Below, piece by piece: positions 1-10,493 of a stretch of 64,000 bases of DNA. The notes beneath the pieces were generated by a model. That model searched no databases, was not told the DNA's origin, and saw only the letters and a list, made by a program, of their open reading frames with translations. Source of the DNA: Cubamyces lactineus (lineage: Eukaryota > Basidiomycota > Agaricomycetes > Polyporales > Polyporaceae); NCBI GenBank assembly GCA_022376465.1, contig JACDTU010000001.1, positions 2,232,001 to 2,296,000 on the forward strand, read 5' to 3'. The stretch's first letter is position 1, and each line of letters begins with the position of its first letter. The position numbers were made by a program, and so were the translations under genes.

Positions 1-1821
1 GTTCCATGTCATCAATGGTGGAATTCCCGAGACGACGCGAGTACGTTTTCCGATCTCCCTTGACCTCCCGGGTGCCCCCGCTGACATGCAACAAGGTCCT
101 AGAGCTACCCTGGAATCACAGTAAGGTCCTCATTGGCTTGGGCTTGTTGCGATACTGATGCAGTTACCTCTTTGAAGTCATTTACACAGGTACCGTGGAT
201 TCTGATTCCACTACGTGAGGACCTTTGTTGAGCCATGTTATCAGGGAATGGCCGTGTCGCTCGAATCATCTCAGCGGCTGCAGCAAAGCACCTAACCCCA
301 ACGACCTTGGAGGTACGCTCTCGTCTCTAATCTTTATAATCGAGGCACGATTGCGCTCATGCATCATACCATCTACAGTTAGGAGGTATAGAATTTCGCA
401 CCCGAAACTCCTCTTTCATGGATTGACTCTGCTTGGTCGTAGGCAAGAACCCAGTCGTGGTCGACCCTAAGTGCGACGTGCAGTTGGCCGCGAGGCGTAT
501 ATTGTGGGGTAGGACCTGCAATGCAGGCCAGGTCAGTCCTGATTCTCTTTGCCCTGACATCCCACGTATGTGTGTACATCTGATGCAATCCAATCACATC
601 TCACAGGTCTGCCTCGCCCCCGAGTACGTACTACTTCCAGAAAGCTTCCAAGACACCTTCGTCGAGGCTCTGAAGGCCGTGTACCGTTCGTTCTACCCTG
701 ACGGCGCGAAGGATTCGGACTCGTTCTGCCGCATCGTGACCGAGGCGCACACGGCTCGCATCAAGGACCTCATTGACCGAACGAAGGGCACCGTCGTGTT
801 CGGAGGCGACGTCAATATCGCTGAGCGGTACGTGGCGCCGACGTTGGTCAAGAATGTCAAGCCGGACGATCCGCTCATGGAAGGGTGAGTTCAACGCGCC
901 TACACTGAGACTACTGTCGAGTTGACAAACCCTCGACAGTGAAATCTTCGGTCCTGTTCTGCTCCTCGTCCCGGTCAAGGACGTCGACGAGGCTCTGGAT
1001 ATCATCAATTCGAAGTATGTTCCACTGTTGAAGGGTGTATGAGCGAGCGATTGAACTCTCATATCAGGGACCATCCTCTCGCAATATATGCCTTCTCTTC
1101 GGATCAAGCGTTTTTGGAGAAAGGTGTCGTAACTCCCCTACTACGATGCGTAATTGCTTGACTCTGGAGTATGCACTACAGTGTTCGACAATACGGAGAG
1201 TGGTGCAGCTGTCGCAAACGAGGTTGTCATCAGTATTGGAGGTGTGTTGCTACCTAGAACGCTGTATCATCATGTGCTCATCCCTCCATAAGTTCCGGGT
1301 CTCCCTATGGGTGGCGTTGGTGCAAGCGGACGTGAGTCTCTTCGACTATGACCTTCTTTGGCCGGAGAGGTGTAGCTTTGACGGCGAACAGATGGCTATT
1401 ACACGGGCAAGCATATGTTTGACGAGTTCACCCATCTCCGTGTCTCCCTCAACAACCCCGGGTGGTGAGTCCGCTTCCAGTCTCTTCGCACCAGGGATCG
1501 CATGGCGGTGCTCATAATCTCTCCTATCATAGGGTGGACAAGATCGCGTTTGGGTTCCGCTTCCCTCCTTACAAGGTGCGCACACCCCTCAGGCTCATCA
1601 CGCTGACGGTGCGTTAGTAACCACCCACCGCTTCTGTGCGAATCCACGATCGGCAGCCCGAGAAGGAGAAGCAGCTCCGTGCGCTCTCGCCATCCCTTCC
1701 TCCACGTCCGTCCGAGAAGAAACACGGGGCGACGATGATTGGCTCTTGGTCGGTTATCCTGTTCGCTAGTGCGGTATCGGTCGTGCTGCTAAAGTCCGGG
1801 TGGAGCCTGCCTACCATGTAG
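1..1821 (+). CDS. Fatty aldehyde dehydrogenase (ALDH3-like), tandem copy 1, 5' truncated by window edge
   Basis: The gene oxidises long-chain aldehydes to fatty acids with NAD(P)+ and, by its C-terminal anchor, probably sits on ER, lipid-droplet or mitochondrial outer membrane (yeast Hfd1 / human ALDH3A2 type). The window opens inside the exon ending [13 protein letters not shown]. Later exons give [29 protein letters not shown] then VCLAPEY (catalytic Cys, with an intron just before its codon at about 532-606), the [21 protein letters not shown] block, DHPLAIYAFSSDQAFLEK, PGLPMGGVGASG and KIAFGFRFPPY. The last exon (about 1657-1821) encodes a basic/proline linker and one hydrophobic helix (SWSVILFASAVSVVLL) ending KSGWSLPTM. 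About ten short introns are inferred and no frame break was found. It is a same-strand tandem with the next gene; in the catalytic region the two look roughly three-quarters identical, so the duplication is old. Confidence 0.88.
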
Positions 1822-2806
1822 AGGTCGCGGCCTTGGCCTCCGACGTAATAGCACATCTGGCCGTCGAAGCTGGCACCGTGTAGTCTCTCGAACCTGAATC
1901 CGTTAGCTCGAGGCCGGACGCGCTCGGCATCGTTTGCACCGATATTCAGATGTGGACGGGCTGGACCATTTCTACGGTGTCTGACTATCCGGTGCACCGG
2001 GGGTTCGAACACATGATCGCCCTTCCAGTTTCTTTGCTCGCTATTGAACATCCGAGGCCTCGACTGACCAATTAAAACGAGTGCATCGATGCCGTGTCGT
2101 CGCCTTGCATGACCAGTGCTTCCGCTGATGCGCAAGGCGTCAGCTATAAGTCAACAATACTATCCGGTACGGGGAAGGCGTCATCCGGTAAGCAATGAAT
2201 CTGCACCCACAAGCAGTAACACACTCACACGATCCGTCGGACTACGCGATAAAGATCCGCACACCCGCCGTTGCGTGTATCGAAGCCGTAAACGCAGGCG
2301 TTTGTAGCTGCGCTCAGCGCCACCGCAAGCAGTGATCCGTCCCCGGCGGGCATTTTTACGTGCCTTTTTTCTTGCTGGCTGTGGAAGTGCGTTTCTTTCC
2401 TCAGCATCGTCATGGACGGGGATGGGGGGGGCGAGGATCTTACAACCTCATGGGGTGTCTTGGCATGGCTGTGGAAGTGCGTTTCTTCATGCTCACCGCA
2501 CACTCATTCAATGGCGACGTTGAGAAGGATCGACTCTTCTCGACATCCCCGCGCTTGCCTTCCGCCATTTCGCAGCAACACCTTCTGCGGGCTCTTACGT
2601 TGACATTATGCAGTGGGCTGATTCGCACAGGCACCATTGTGCTCGAGAGGTATGGAATCGAACGATGACACTGGTTGTAAACTCTCACATGGTTATCTTC
2701 CCCGCTCTATGTCCAAGGCTGAGCGCATATGTATATCGTCCTAGAGTATGACCCATGTAGCGTCAGCCCCACTGTTTCATCTCCCACCTCTCACGTAGCG
2801 ACCAGC
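1822..2806. other. Intergenic spacer between the two aldehyde dehydrogenase copies
   Basis: No protein-like reading frame was found. The spacer holds a 22-bp direct repeat (2376-2397 and 2466-2487, core GTGGAAGTGCGTTTC) spaced 90 bp apart, with a G-run (GGGGATGGGGGGGG) between the copies. It presumably contains the copy-2 promoter. Confidence 0.5.
2376..2487. repeat. 22-bp direct repeat pair upstream of aldehyde dehydrogenase copy 2
   Basis: Two exact copies at 2376-2397 and 2466-2487 lie about 320-430 bp upstream of the copy-2 start codon. They could be paired regulatory sites or a small local duplication; the sequence does not decide. Confidence 0.6.
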
Positions 2807-5313
2807 ATGTCGACCTCGTTCTACACCCCCATCGAAGATATCGAGAAGGTGCGTTTGCTGCCCGCTCCCGCCAACCTAGACGTTAGTCTTACTGACGATC
2901 GGCTCTGTACGCGACTAGATCCACGAACGCGCCCATGCGGCGTATCGGTCGGGCAAACTCAAGTCCATTGCCTATCGCAAGGAACAGATCGCACAAGTAG
3001 GCTACCTCCTGCAGGACAACGAGCAGCGATTCGTCGACGCCCTGAAGCTGGATCTGGGTCGTCCACATCTGGAGACGATACTGTGAGCCGCATGAATGCC
3101 CCAGTTGTTCTTCAGAGTGTAGCCGTTGACCCGCTGCTCGACGAACTTGTCCAGGTACGACTTTGCTGTCGTATACACGGAGATCAGGGCGGCGTATGAC
3201 AATATCGAGGAATGGACGAAGATACAAAAGCCGGCGTTCAACATCAAGTTCTGGGCTATGAACCCTCATATGCGGGCCGAGCCGAAAGGAGTATTATTAG
3301 CCATCGCACCCTTCAACGCGCCTGTGTATATGCTCCTCACGCCCTTGGTAAGACTCAATCTTCCAGGCATCGGCAAAAGCAGCCTTTAACCATTTTGCAT
3401 ACAGGTCGGAGCAATCGCTGGGGGAAACGCAGCCGTCCTGAAGCCGTCCGAGCAGGTCCCCGAGACTGCTAAGCTGATTGCAGAGCTTGTACCAAAGTAT
3501 CTCGATCGCGACTTGTTCCATGTCATCAACGGTGGTATCCCTGAGACGACGCGGGTAAGTTTGAGGCTTTGTGTGACACTGTCTTAGTAGTAGGACTGAC
3601 ATGCGCATGAAACAGGTTCTCGAACTTCAATGGGACCACAGTACGTTTTCGTTGATGCCAGTTCTCGAGTTGAGTGTCTAACGTGTGTGTGGCAGTTTTG
3701 TATACAGGTGCATGCGCAGTGTGTGCAGTTATGGTGGGACGATCGCTGAGGCCGTGCAACTGACTCCAGGTAATGGACGCGTGGCTCGAATCATCTCGGC
3801 GGCAGCAGCCAAGCACCTAACACCAGTAACCCTGGAGGTAAGCTATCGCACTATGCCCCCGTTCTACCTAGGCTCAACTACTTGTTGAAAACTACAGTTA
3901 GGAGGTACGCATTCCCGCGTCATGTTTATGTTAACTTCAGTGTAACTAGAACATCCGTAGGCAAGAACCCGGTTGTGATTGATCCTCGATGCGATATACA
4001 AATGGCGGCTAGGCGTATTCTCTGGGGTAGAACCTGCAACGCTGGTCAGGTATGCATATCAAGTTGGGAAGTACCGATGTCGACTTCGACATCATTGACT
4101 TCTGATCCAGATCTGTCTCGCTCCGGAATATGTTCTCGTCCCAGAGAGCTTCCAGGACACCTTCGTCGAAGCCTTGAAGGAGGTACACGAGTCTTTCTAC
4201 CCGAATGGGGCGAAGAACTCGGATTCCTACGCTCGGATCATCTCCGTGGCTCAAGCAAATCGGCTCAAGAAGTTGATCGACAGCACAAAGGGAAAGATCG
4301 TCTTCGGGGGCGAGGTCGATGCCCCACAACGATATGTCGCCCCGACATTGGTGAAGGACGTTCGGCCAGACGATCCGCTCATGGAGGAGTGAGTGTGCAT
4401 CACATCATGAAGTCAGGCGACGCTTACTCATCCTATCTCAGTGAGCTCTTCGGACCAATTCTACTCATCATCCCGGTTAGAGACGTGGACGAAGCAATTT
4501 CAATCATTAACGAGAGGTACATTTCTTCCCTCGATTGGCGCAGCGGCGGATGAGAGCTGAAGACGGCTGCAGAGATCACCCCCTTGCCGTATATGCATTC
4601 TCATCGGACAAGGCATTCTTAAAGAAAGGTATGTTACCTACTGCTTTCCCGGCTATGAAGTACATTACTTATGTTCTGTTATAGTTTTCGAGAATACAGA
4701 GAGCGGCGCAGCTGTCGCAAACGAAACGCTCATCAGTGCCGGAGGTCCGTAGTGTCCCTTTATCTACTCCTTATTAGATACCCATAGCTCATTGTGACTT
4801 GAAGTTCCCGGCCTTCCAATGGGCGGCATTGGTGCTAGCGGGCGTAAGTCACTTCTGCAATTTCCAGAGATGTCCCAATCTCATTCGTTCTAATTCTCGG
4901 CTTGTAGATGGGTACTACACTGGGAAGCACATGTTCGAGGAATTCACGCACCTTCGTATCGCCATCGACAACCCGGGCTGGTCAGTATGCATATGTTCGT
5001 TCAAGGTCAACATGGCTGACGTCCGTGCAGGGTGGACAAAATCGCTTTCAGCTTCCGTTTCCCGCCATATGGGGTTCGTGAACTCTTTTCTTCCTCGCAC
5101 CGCACTCCCGCTGATTATTAAGATTCATAGCCAACAGCAACTAAAGATGCCCTGCGTGCTTTGTCAACGTCGCTGCCTCCGCGCCCCTCTAAGACGAAGG
5201 AGGCACCAGTGGTAACCAAGTGGGGCCTCTGGCTTGTCGTCCTGCTTGCTAGCGGAACATCGATAGTCCTGAGTGGGCCCGGTCAGAGTTTTATCAAGCA
5301 GCTGAAGGCGTAG
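2807..5313 (+). CDS. Fatty aldehyde dehydrogenase (ALDH3-like), tandem copy 2, complete
   Basis: A complete gene. It starts at [14 protein letters not shown] (ATG 2807) and an intron follows that exon directly. Exons in order: [79 protein letters not shown] (cofactor-binding core), [62 protein letters not shown] then ICLAPEYVL (catalytic Cys), [42 protein letters not shown]. The C-terminus ends in a single transmembrane anchor ([17 protein letters not shown]) and a short lysine tail. It belongs to family ALDH3 (about 500-530 residues); the domain order and tail anchor match the membrane-bound fatty aldehyde dehydrogenases. The intron just before the catalytic Cys codon is shared with copy 1. 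Exact splice sites were read by eye. Confidence 0.9.
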
Positions 5314-6088
5314 CTCCCTCTGTTCAGCGAAACGATACGATTATAATGTACGGCGGATTCATCGATTGTCAGTGGTACGGTTTCTCTAACGCACACACTC
5401 AGGAAATTGGGAGGTAAACTCGCGTGTATTCATTTGTTCTAGTCTTGCTAGTCTCAATCGATAGGGCACTTTCTACATATACAGCATAAATATATCCTGT
5501 AAGCCTTTCGATTACAAGGATAGAAACGAGCCAGACTGCCAGAGCACATAAGCACTGCGGCGAGATCGAGAGCAGCCGTGCATGAATTCAGCGCCTATAC
5601 TTAACGCGATCAGGTGATCGCGTTACTACGAGCGCTACCGTGATCGATGGGGATAGTACCGACTCTCGGAAGAGGCTGCCCTGTGAGCCGCGCAAGTCCT
5701 AAGGTCTGGAGACGTAAGGTGTTATTGAACCCGAGTTTGCAGCTCTCTGGGGGAGCTAATGTCTTAGGTCACTCGTCAGCTGGTTCGTGTGGCTGTAGAG
5801 CCAGTCTCTCGAGCCAGGGGCAGGCCTCCTTTTGATTCTTCGTGTGTGACCCTCTGAGTTAAATACGAGGATCAGTCTATCCTGGCACAGGCCTCTTAGT
5901 TGGTCGGACGCACATATGTGCTGATATATGTGTGACTACCTTGGTGCCAATTCGATCGTCTATCCATACATGCCGTCCTCGAGATAGCTTACAGTGTACC
6001 AAACGTATTCAACACGCCCCCCTGTCTAGTACTCGTCTTACGCCTCTGATGTTGTGCTAATCCTCCTCACGTACTAGCGTTCGTCTGT
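5314..6088. other. Convergent intergenic region with a perfect 10-bp-arm palindrome
   Basis: No coding sequence is recognised between aldehyde dehydrogenase copy 2 (+) and MFS gene A (-). At 5603-5624 there is an inverted repeat with arms AACGCGATCA and TGATCGCGTT separated by GG. It may be a 3'-end hairpin or a dimeric protein-binding site. Confidence 0.5.
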
Positions 6089-8680
6089 TCAGAGAGTGTA
6101 CCGGAAGTCCGGCGCGCGATCACCCAGCCTCCTCAGCTCCTCCGGCGAAAGGCGTTCGCCCTTCTCGTTCGCCTCGCGCACTAGCTCGTCGCGCCGCGCG
6201 TTGATGCGTTTGTACGCAAGCACCGCGATTGGAACCGTGATGAACCCGATGCCCACAAACATGAGCTCAATACCGTCTACATACGAAAAGGCAATTAGTG
6301 ATAAGCGATATATGCAGAAAGAGTGACATAGAGGGAGGTAGAGCAAAGAGAGGGAGGACACGTACGACCCAGGATGTATCGCGGTGCGTCTTGCGTGCGG
6401 TAGATGTTGCTTGCGATCGCACCCCCGAAGTTCCCGATGCCGATATGTAATGCCATTCCTACACCGCGCTTGTAGTGACCCGCGAGGTTGTTCCCCAACC
6501 TACGTCCCGGTCCAGCTTCGTCAGCTTTTCTCCATGTAGAGTGGAAGTTGTGTGAAAGTACTCACCAAGCGACGACGCCCGGAAAGCTTGCGTACGAACC
6601 CCCGACGATGAGGAACGTGCCGAAGTACTTGGCGCCGATGGACACGTTGGAGATATTGATCGCGAATCCGATGAGGATGTAGACGAGCCCGGCAAGTACG
6701 AACGGGTATCGCATTCTGAGCTTGTCAGACCATATCGCCCACCATAGGAGTGTTCCGGCTAATCGAGAATGGAAGGTGGATTTAACAGGATGGGTGGAGA
6801 TTCTTGGGACGGGGACGTACTGGCAAAGACGTATGGCGGTACGGTGAGGAGTTGCGAGATAGCCGCAGTGAAGCCGAATCTTAATAGCGGCAGTCAGATA
6901 TCCGCTACGAGTCCAGTGAGTGTCACGCGTACCCATTGATGATTGATCTATCTCGTCGAGACCATAGTTAGTGGGTTGAATGGCCGTATAGCGAATGAGG
7001 GAGCGAACTTACGGAAGGAAGAGGGAGATGCCGTACACTTCAGAATGACCTCGTGAGGATCGGACATCGGAAGGCGTAGAGGTGCAGGCACGTACATGGC
7101 GCGATGACCGACATGTAGATCAGGATGTGTAGCCACACCTGCCAGTCTTTTAGAGTCTCCCAGATGTGGCGCAGCTCGAAGTGCTCCTCTTCGCCTACGG
7201 AAGAGTTGTCGTACTCTGAGGAACTCATGGATCAGTACGCGGCCTGTATGTTTCCAAAGCTACGAGAACTAGTGGTGTACCGTACGTACTCTTACGGTGG
7301 ACGACGTATGCCCGTTCTTCAGGAGTGAGGAACTTGGCCGTGTGCGGGAAATCGACAAGGACTAGTGTCACGTAGAGAAGTTAGCATGTTGGTGGTCACG
7401 AAGGAATATGCTCGGATGGCGTACTGAAGAACGAAACGAACCCGACGACAACCGTCGCAAGACCCTCAATGATCTATATCCAAAATGCATCCGAATCAGC
7501 ACCTGGATTTAACGTGGAGACTTCAAAACGTACGAAGATCCAAGACCACCCGAGCAATCCAGCCGTGCCAGACATGAACGAAATCGCGAACGCGAGCAGG
7601 CCTGAGAATGCCCCGGCAAGGGTCGCGCCTCCGAAGAATACGCCCACGCGGTACTGGATCATGTGGCGCGGGTACCAGAGTGTCAAGCTACGCTCCAGCG
7701 GTTAAACCTGTACTGATGGGACAAACGGTAGCACGCACTAATACACCACCCCTGGGAAGAGGCCTGCCTCAGCCACTCCGAGGCAGATTCGCGTGCCAAC
7801 CAGTTGCGGGTAGCTGTACCGTATCAACTGATTAGTTGAATTATACAGACGTTGTATATAGGCCTTGAACTTACTTTTTGCAAAGGCCCATGAGCGTCCT
7901 GTTGCGAAATTCAGCACATCGAATGACACTTCGCGTTATCAGCACGGACTTACATGATGATCCCCCATACCATCTGAATATTCCGTCAGTATGATGCCCA
8001 TAGAGCTGCCATTACAGGTGCTTACCATGATACCTGGTAGCCATCTCGACGGACGGAACTTCTTGAGTACCAGGCTGTGTTGATATGCGTATATAAGTGC
8101 GACTAAGTATTTGAACAACGGAACGAACGACGTACTTCGCGGGGCACTCGCATAAGCAATATGGCTATCGTGGGCCGTGAGTTTGAGACAACACCTCTCG
8201 TACATGAGCATGTATACGGCACGTACGACGAAATACATTGTCTAGAAGCTGCCGTGAGCGATTGAGAAACGTGCGCATGAGGATTGAGAGGTACGCACCA
8301 AGGCGATATTGTACTTGTTCCCTGTCAGATCAAGCTGGGTCAAAAGCCCCTGCAGTTTCGCGTTTCCTATAGAATGTGTGTCAGCTCCTCATCAAAATCC
8401 TACGGTATTCAGTTGGACGGCATAGGGACTAACCGATATTCCCTCGATCCAAGAAAGAGCAGAGGTACATCAACGTCAGGATGGGCATGAGTTGCATGTC
8501 GATCTTCCTATATAGCGCCTTCACTTGCGCGGGCGTGAAGTCTGGGGGAGGTGGAAGCGCCTCCTCTCCACCATACGCAATTACTGGCATCACGGAGGCC
8601 TCTTCCACGATCGAATCCTCTCCGGCTTTCTCGATACTCGCGCTCCGCGCCTCCGCCTCGTCTTTCGTCATGGCGGCCAT
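6089..8680 (-). CDS. MFS transporter A, Dal5/allantoate-permease family (anion:cation symporter)
   Basis: A 12-helix major facilitator of the Dal5/Tna1-type family, which moves organic anions such as allantoate, ureidosuccinate, nicotinate or pantothenate across the plasma membrane with protons. The start is ATG 8680 (MAAMTKDEAEARS); the ATG at 8671 is the alternative. Landmarks in order: LMPILTLMYLCSFLDRGNIG (TM1), [92 protein letters not shown], the central-loop [60 protein letters not shown], and the family C-terminus RAPDFRYTL. About 15 exons are implied; no frame break was found. Substrate cannot be deduced. It is the first of five paralogues in this window. Confidence 0.88.
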
Positions 8681-10493
8681 TTGGAATGTCGGTTGGCAGA
8701 TAGTCAAAGCCTTGACAGAACCTTGAGGGCGTGAGAGCGTTGACGGTTCAAGGAGGTCTCGAAGGAGTGCGCACTCGCCACGGCTGGGGTGCGAGAGGCA
8801 CCGTACCGCAGGGTCATTCGTGGGCTCTTATAATCGGAGCGTTTGGACGTCGTGTGCGTGTCCACACGCTCTTCAGGATTTTCTTGGCCCGAAGGAGTGG
8901 CTCTGATATGAGGTCTTCCTACACATGTCCATATCTGCTCCAGAATACGCACGCTCTCCAGCTACTCGCAGTTTGAGGTGGGGCGGGTAGTTATAAGCGG
9001 GTAGGACGGAGAGTGTATAGCCGAGCATATCGCAAACGAGGGGACGCCTCTTTCCCATGAGAAGTATTCTTGCGCTGCGGAGCCCTGAGCGGAAGATGGT
9101 CACAATGGCTACAGCATGGACGTTGAGCGCTGGGCTATGGCAATTAGCGGAACAACGCAGAGAACGAGCGTCAAGTGTGGGGAAGGATTGCGTGCCTACG
9201 GCCAGAGGCTGCGCGCTCTGCTTTTCTTGGTAACAGATGCCTGACAGGCGATACTGCCACAGAAACCTGCAGAGTCAAGTCGAGGGCCTCCGTGAGTAGT
9301 ATCGCCGCAAGCAGTATACGTACGTTTATGTGGTACGCGTGTATCATCTGCCTAGGGGAGACAATATACGTACCGAATGTCAGCACTTGAGAAGGGCTTT
9401 CCACCATGTTTTGCGCTCTCGGGGCCGCTCATCGACTGTGTATATTGCCTTATTTGAGTAGAAAGGCGTTTTGAACAGGGGGTTTGTACTACCTTTGGCG
9501 AATATGAGTACTTCAAGTTAAGTGCGGTGCTTGCAAGTGCGAACAAAGCTCTGGAAGCCTAGACCGCCGACGGCGTATAGACGCGGTCACCAAAAGCGGA
9601 AATCCCGGCGGGTCAAAACCGTGCGAATCCCGCCTTGTCTCCCGGATACTCAATCTTGCCCAACTTATTGAGTCGCCAACATTGTTCTTGCTCTTGTCCT
9701 CGTCCTTCTCGCGTCGGGATACACGGTACTTGTCTTCGAGACTGTCACTTCGTGCCCTCAGAGATGTGCACGTGCTGGCCTTGTGCATTTGGTACCAGGT
9801 TCGCCCTTCCCTTCAGCAGCATCATGACGCATTTTGGTGTCGTCGTGGACTGGTCACCGTTGCGCAACGACGTGCAAGCGGTCTTCACGTAACCCATGAG
9901 CGTGTTTTCATTGAAGAAGCCGTGGAAAGCTAACCGAGTCACGAGCGTTGCAATCGCCCCCGGTGCCGGCAACGCCGCAGTAACTGCTCTGTCAGCTCTG
10001 AGTTCCATTCTGACTCTGAATCGCAGCACTCAAAGCTCATCGACCTAGTGACTTGGCGACTACCTTGGCCGACACAACAGATGTATGTGCACTTATACTG
10101 CAGCAACCGATAGACTGTTGTTCTCATCACTGAGCCTGCAGCCAGTCCTCGGCTCTCTAAATACCATCATTCCGCAACACTTCGTATACGCTCGTGAGGG
10201 GAGTGGGTAGCACCGTAGCACCAAGAGGAGGCTCGGAAGTCCGACTCAAGCTGCAGCATCTTCGCGGTAATTGTAGTCAACCGAAGGCTTCTTGACACCA
10301 GTGGCAACGCTTTATACTTTTCAGCGCTCGTGCGGTGGATCGCGCCAGCTGCAATCAAACATCCTTTGTACGTCGATTCAGATCCGATCTGCTGCAGTGC
10401 CGCCCACGAGGCTGATACATATATCAACCCATCCTAGGAGACCCAATAGGCAACCGCACGATCTCTCTTCCAACCGCCACTCATACCTCCACC
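8681..10493. other. Divergent intergenic region (MFS A / AAA ATPase), no recognised gene
   Basis: 1.8 kb between divergently transcribed genes. A minus-strand open stretch at about 9745-10029 has no recognised domain and no convincing splice continuation, so it is not called a gene. A TATA-like TTTATACTTTT lies near 10311, before the AAA ATPase start. Confidence 0.4.

Noticed and set aside
9745..10029. Minus-strand gene between MFS A and the AAA ATPase
   Set aside because: Open frame of 94 codons without a domain, splice continuation or hydrophobic signal; not supported as a gene.
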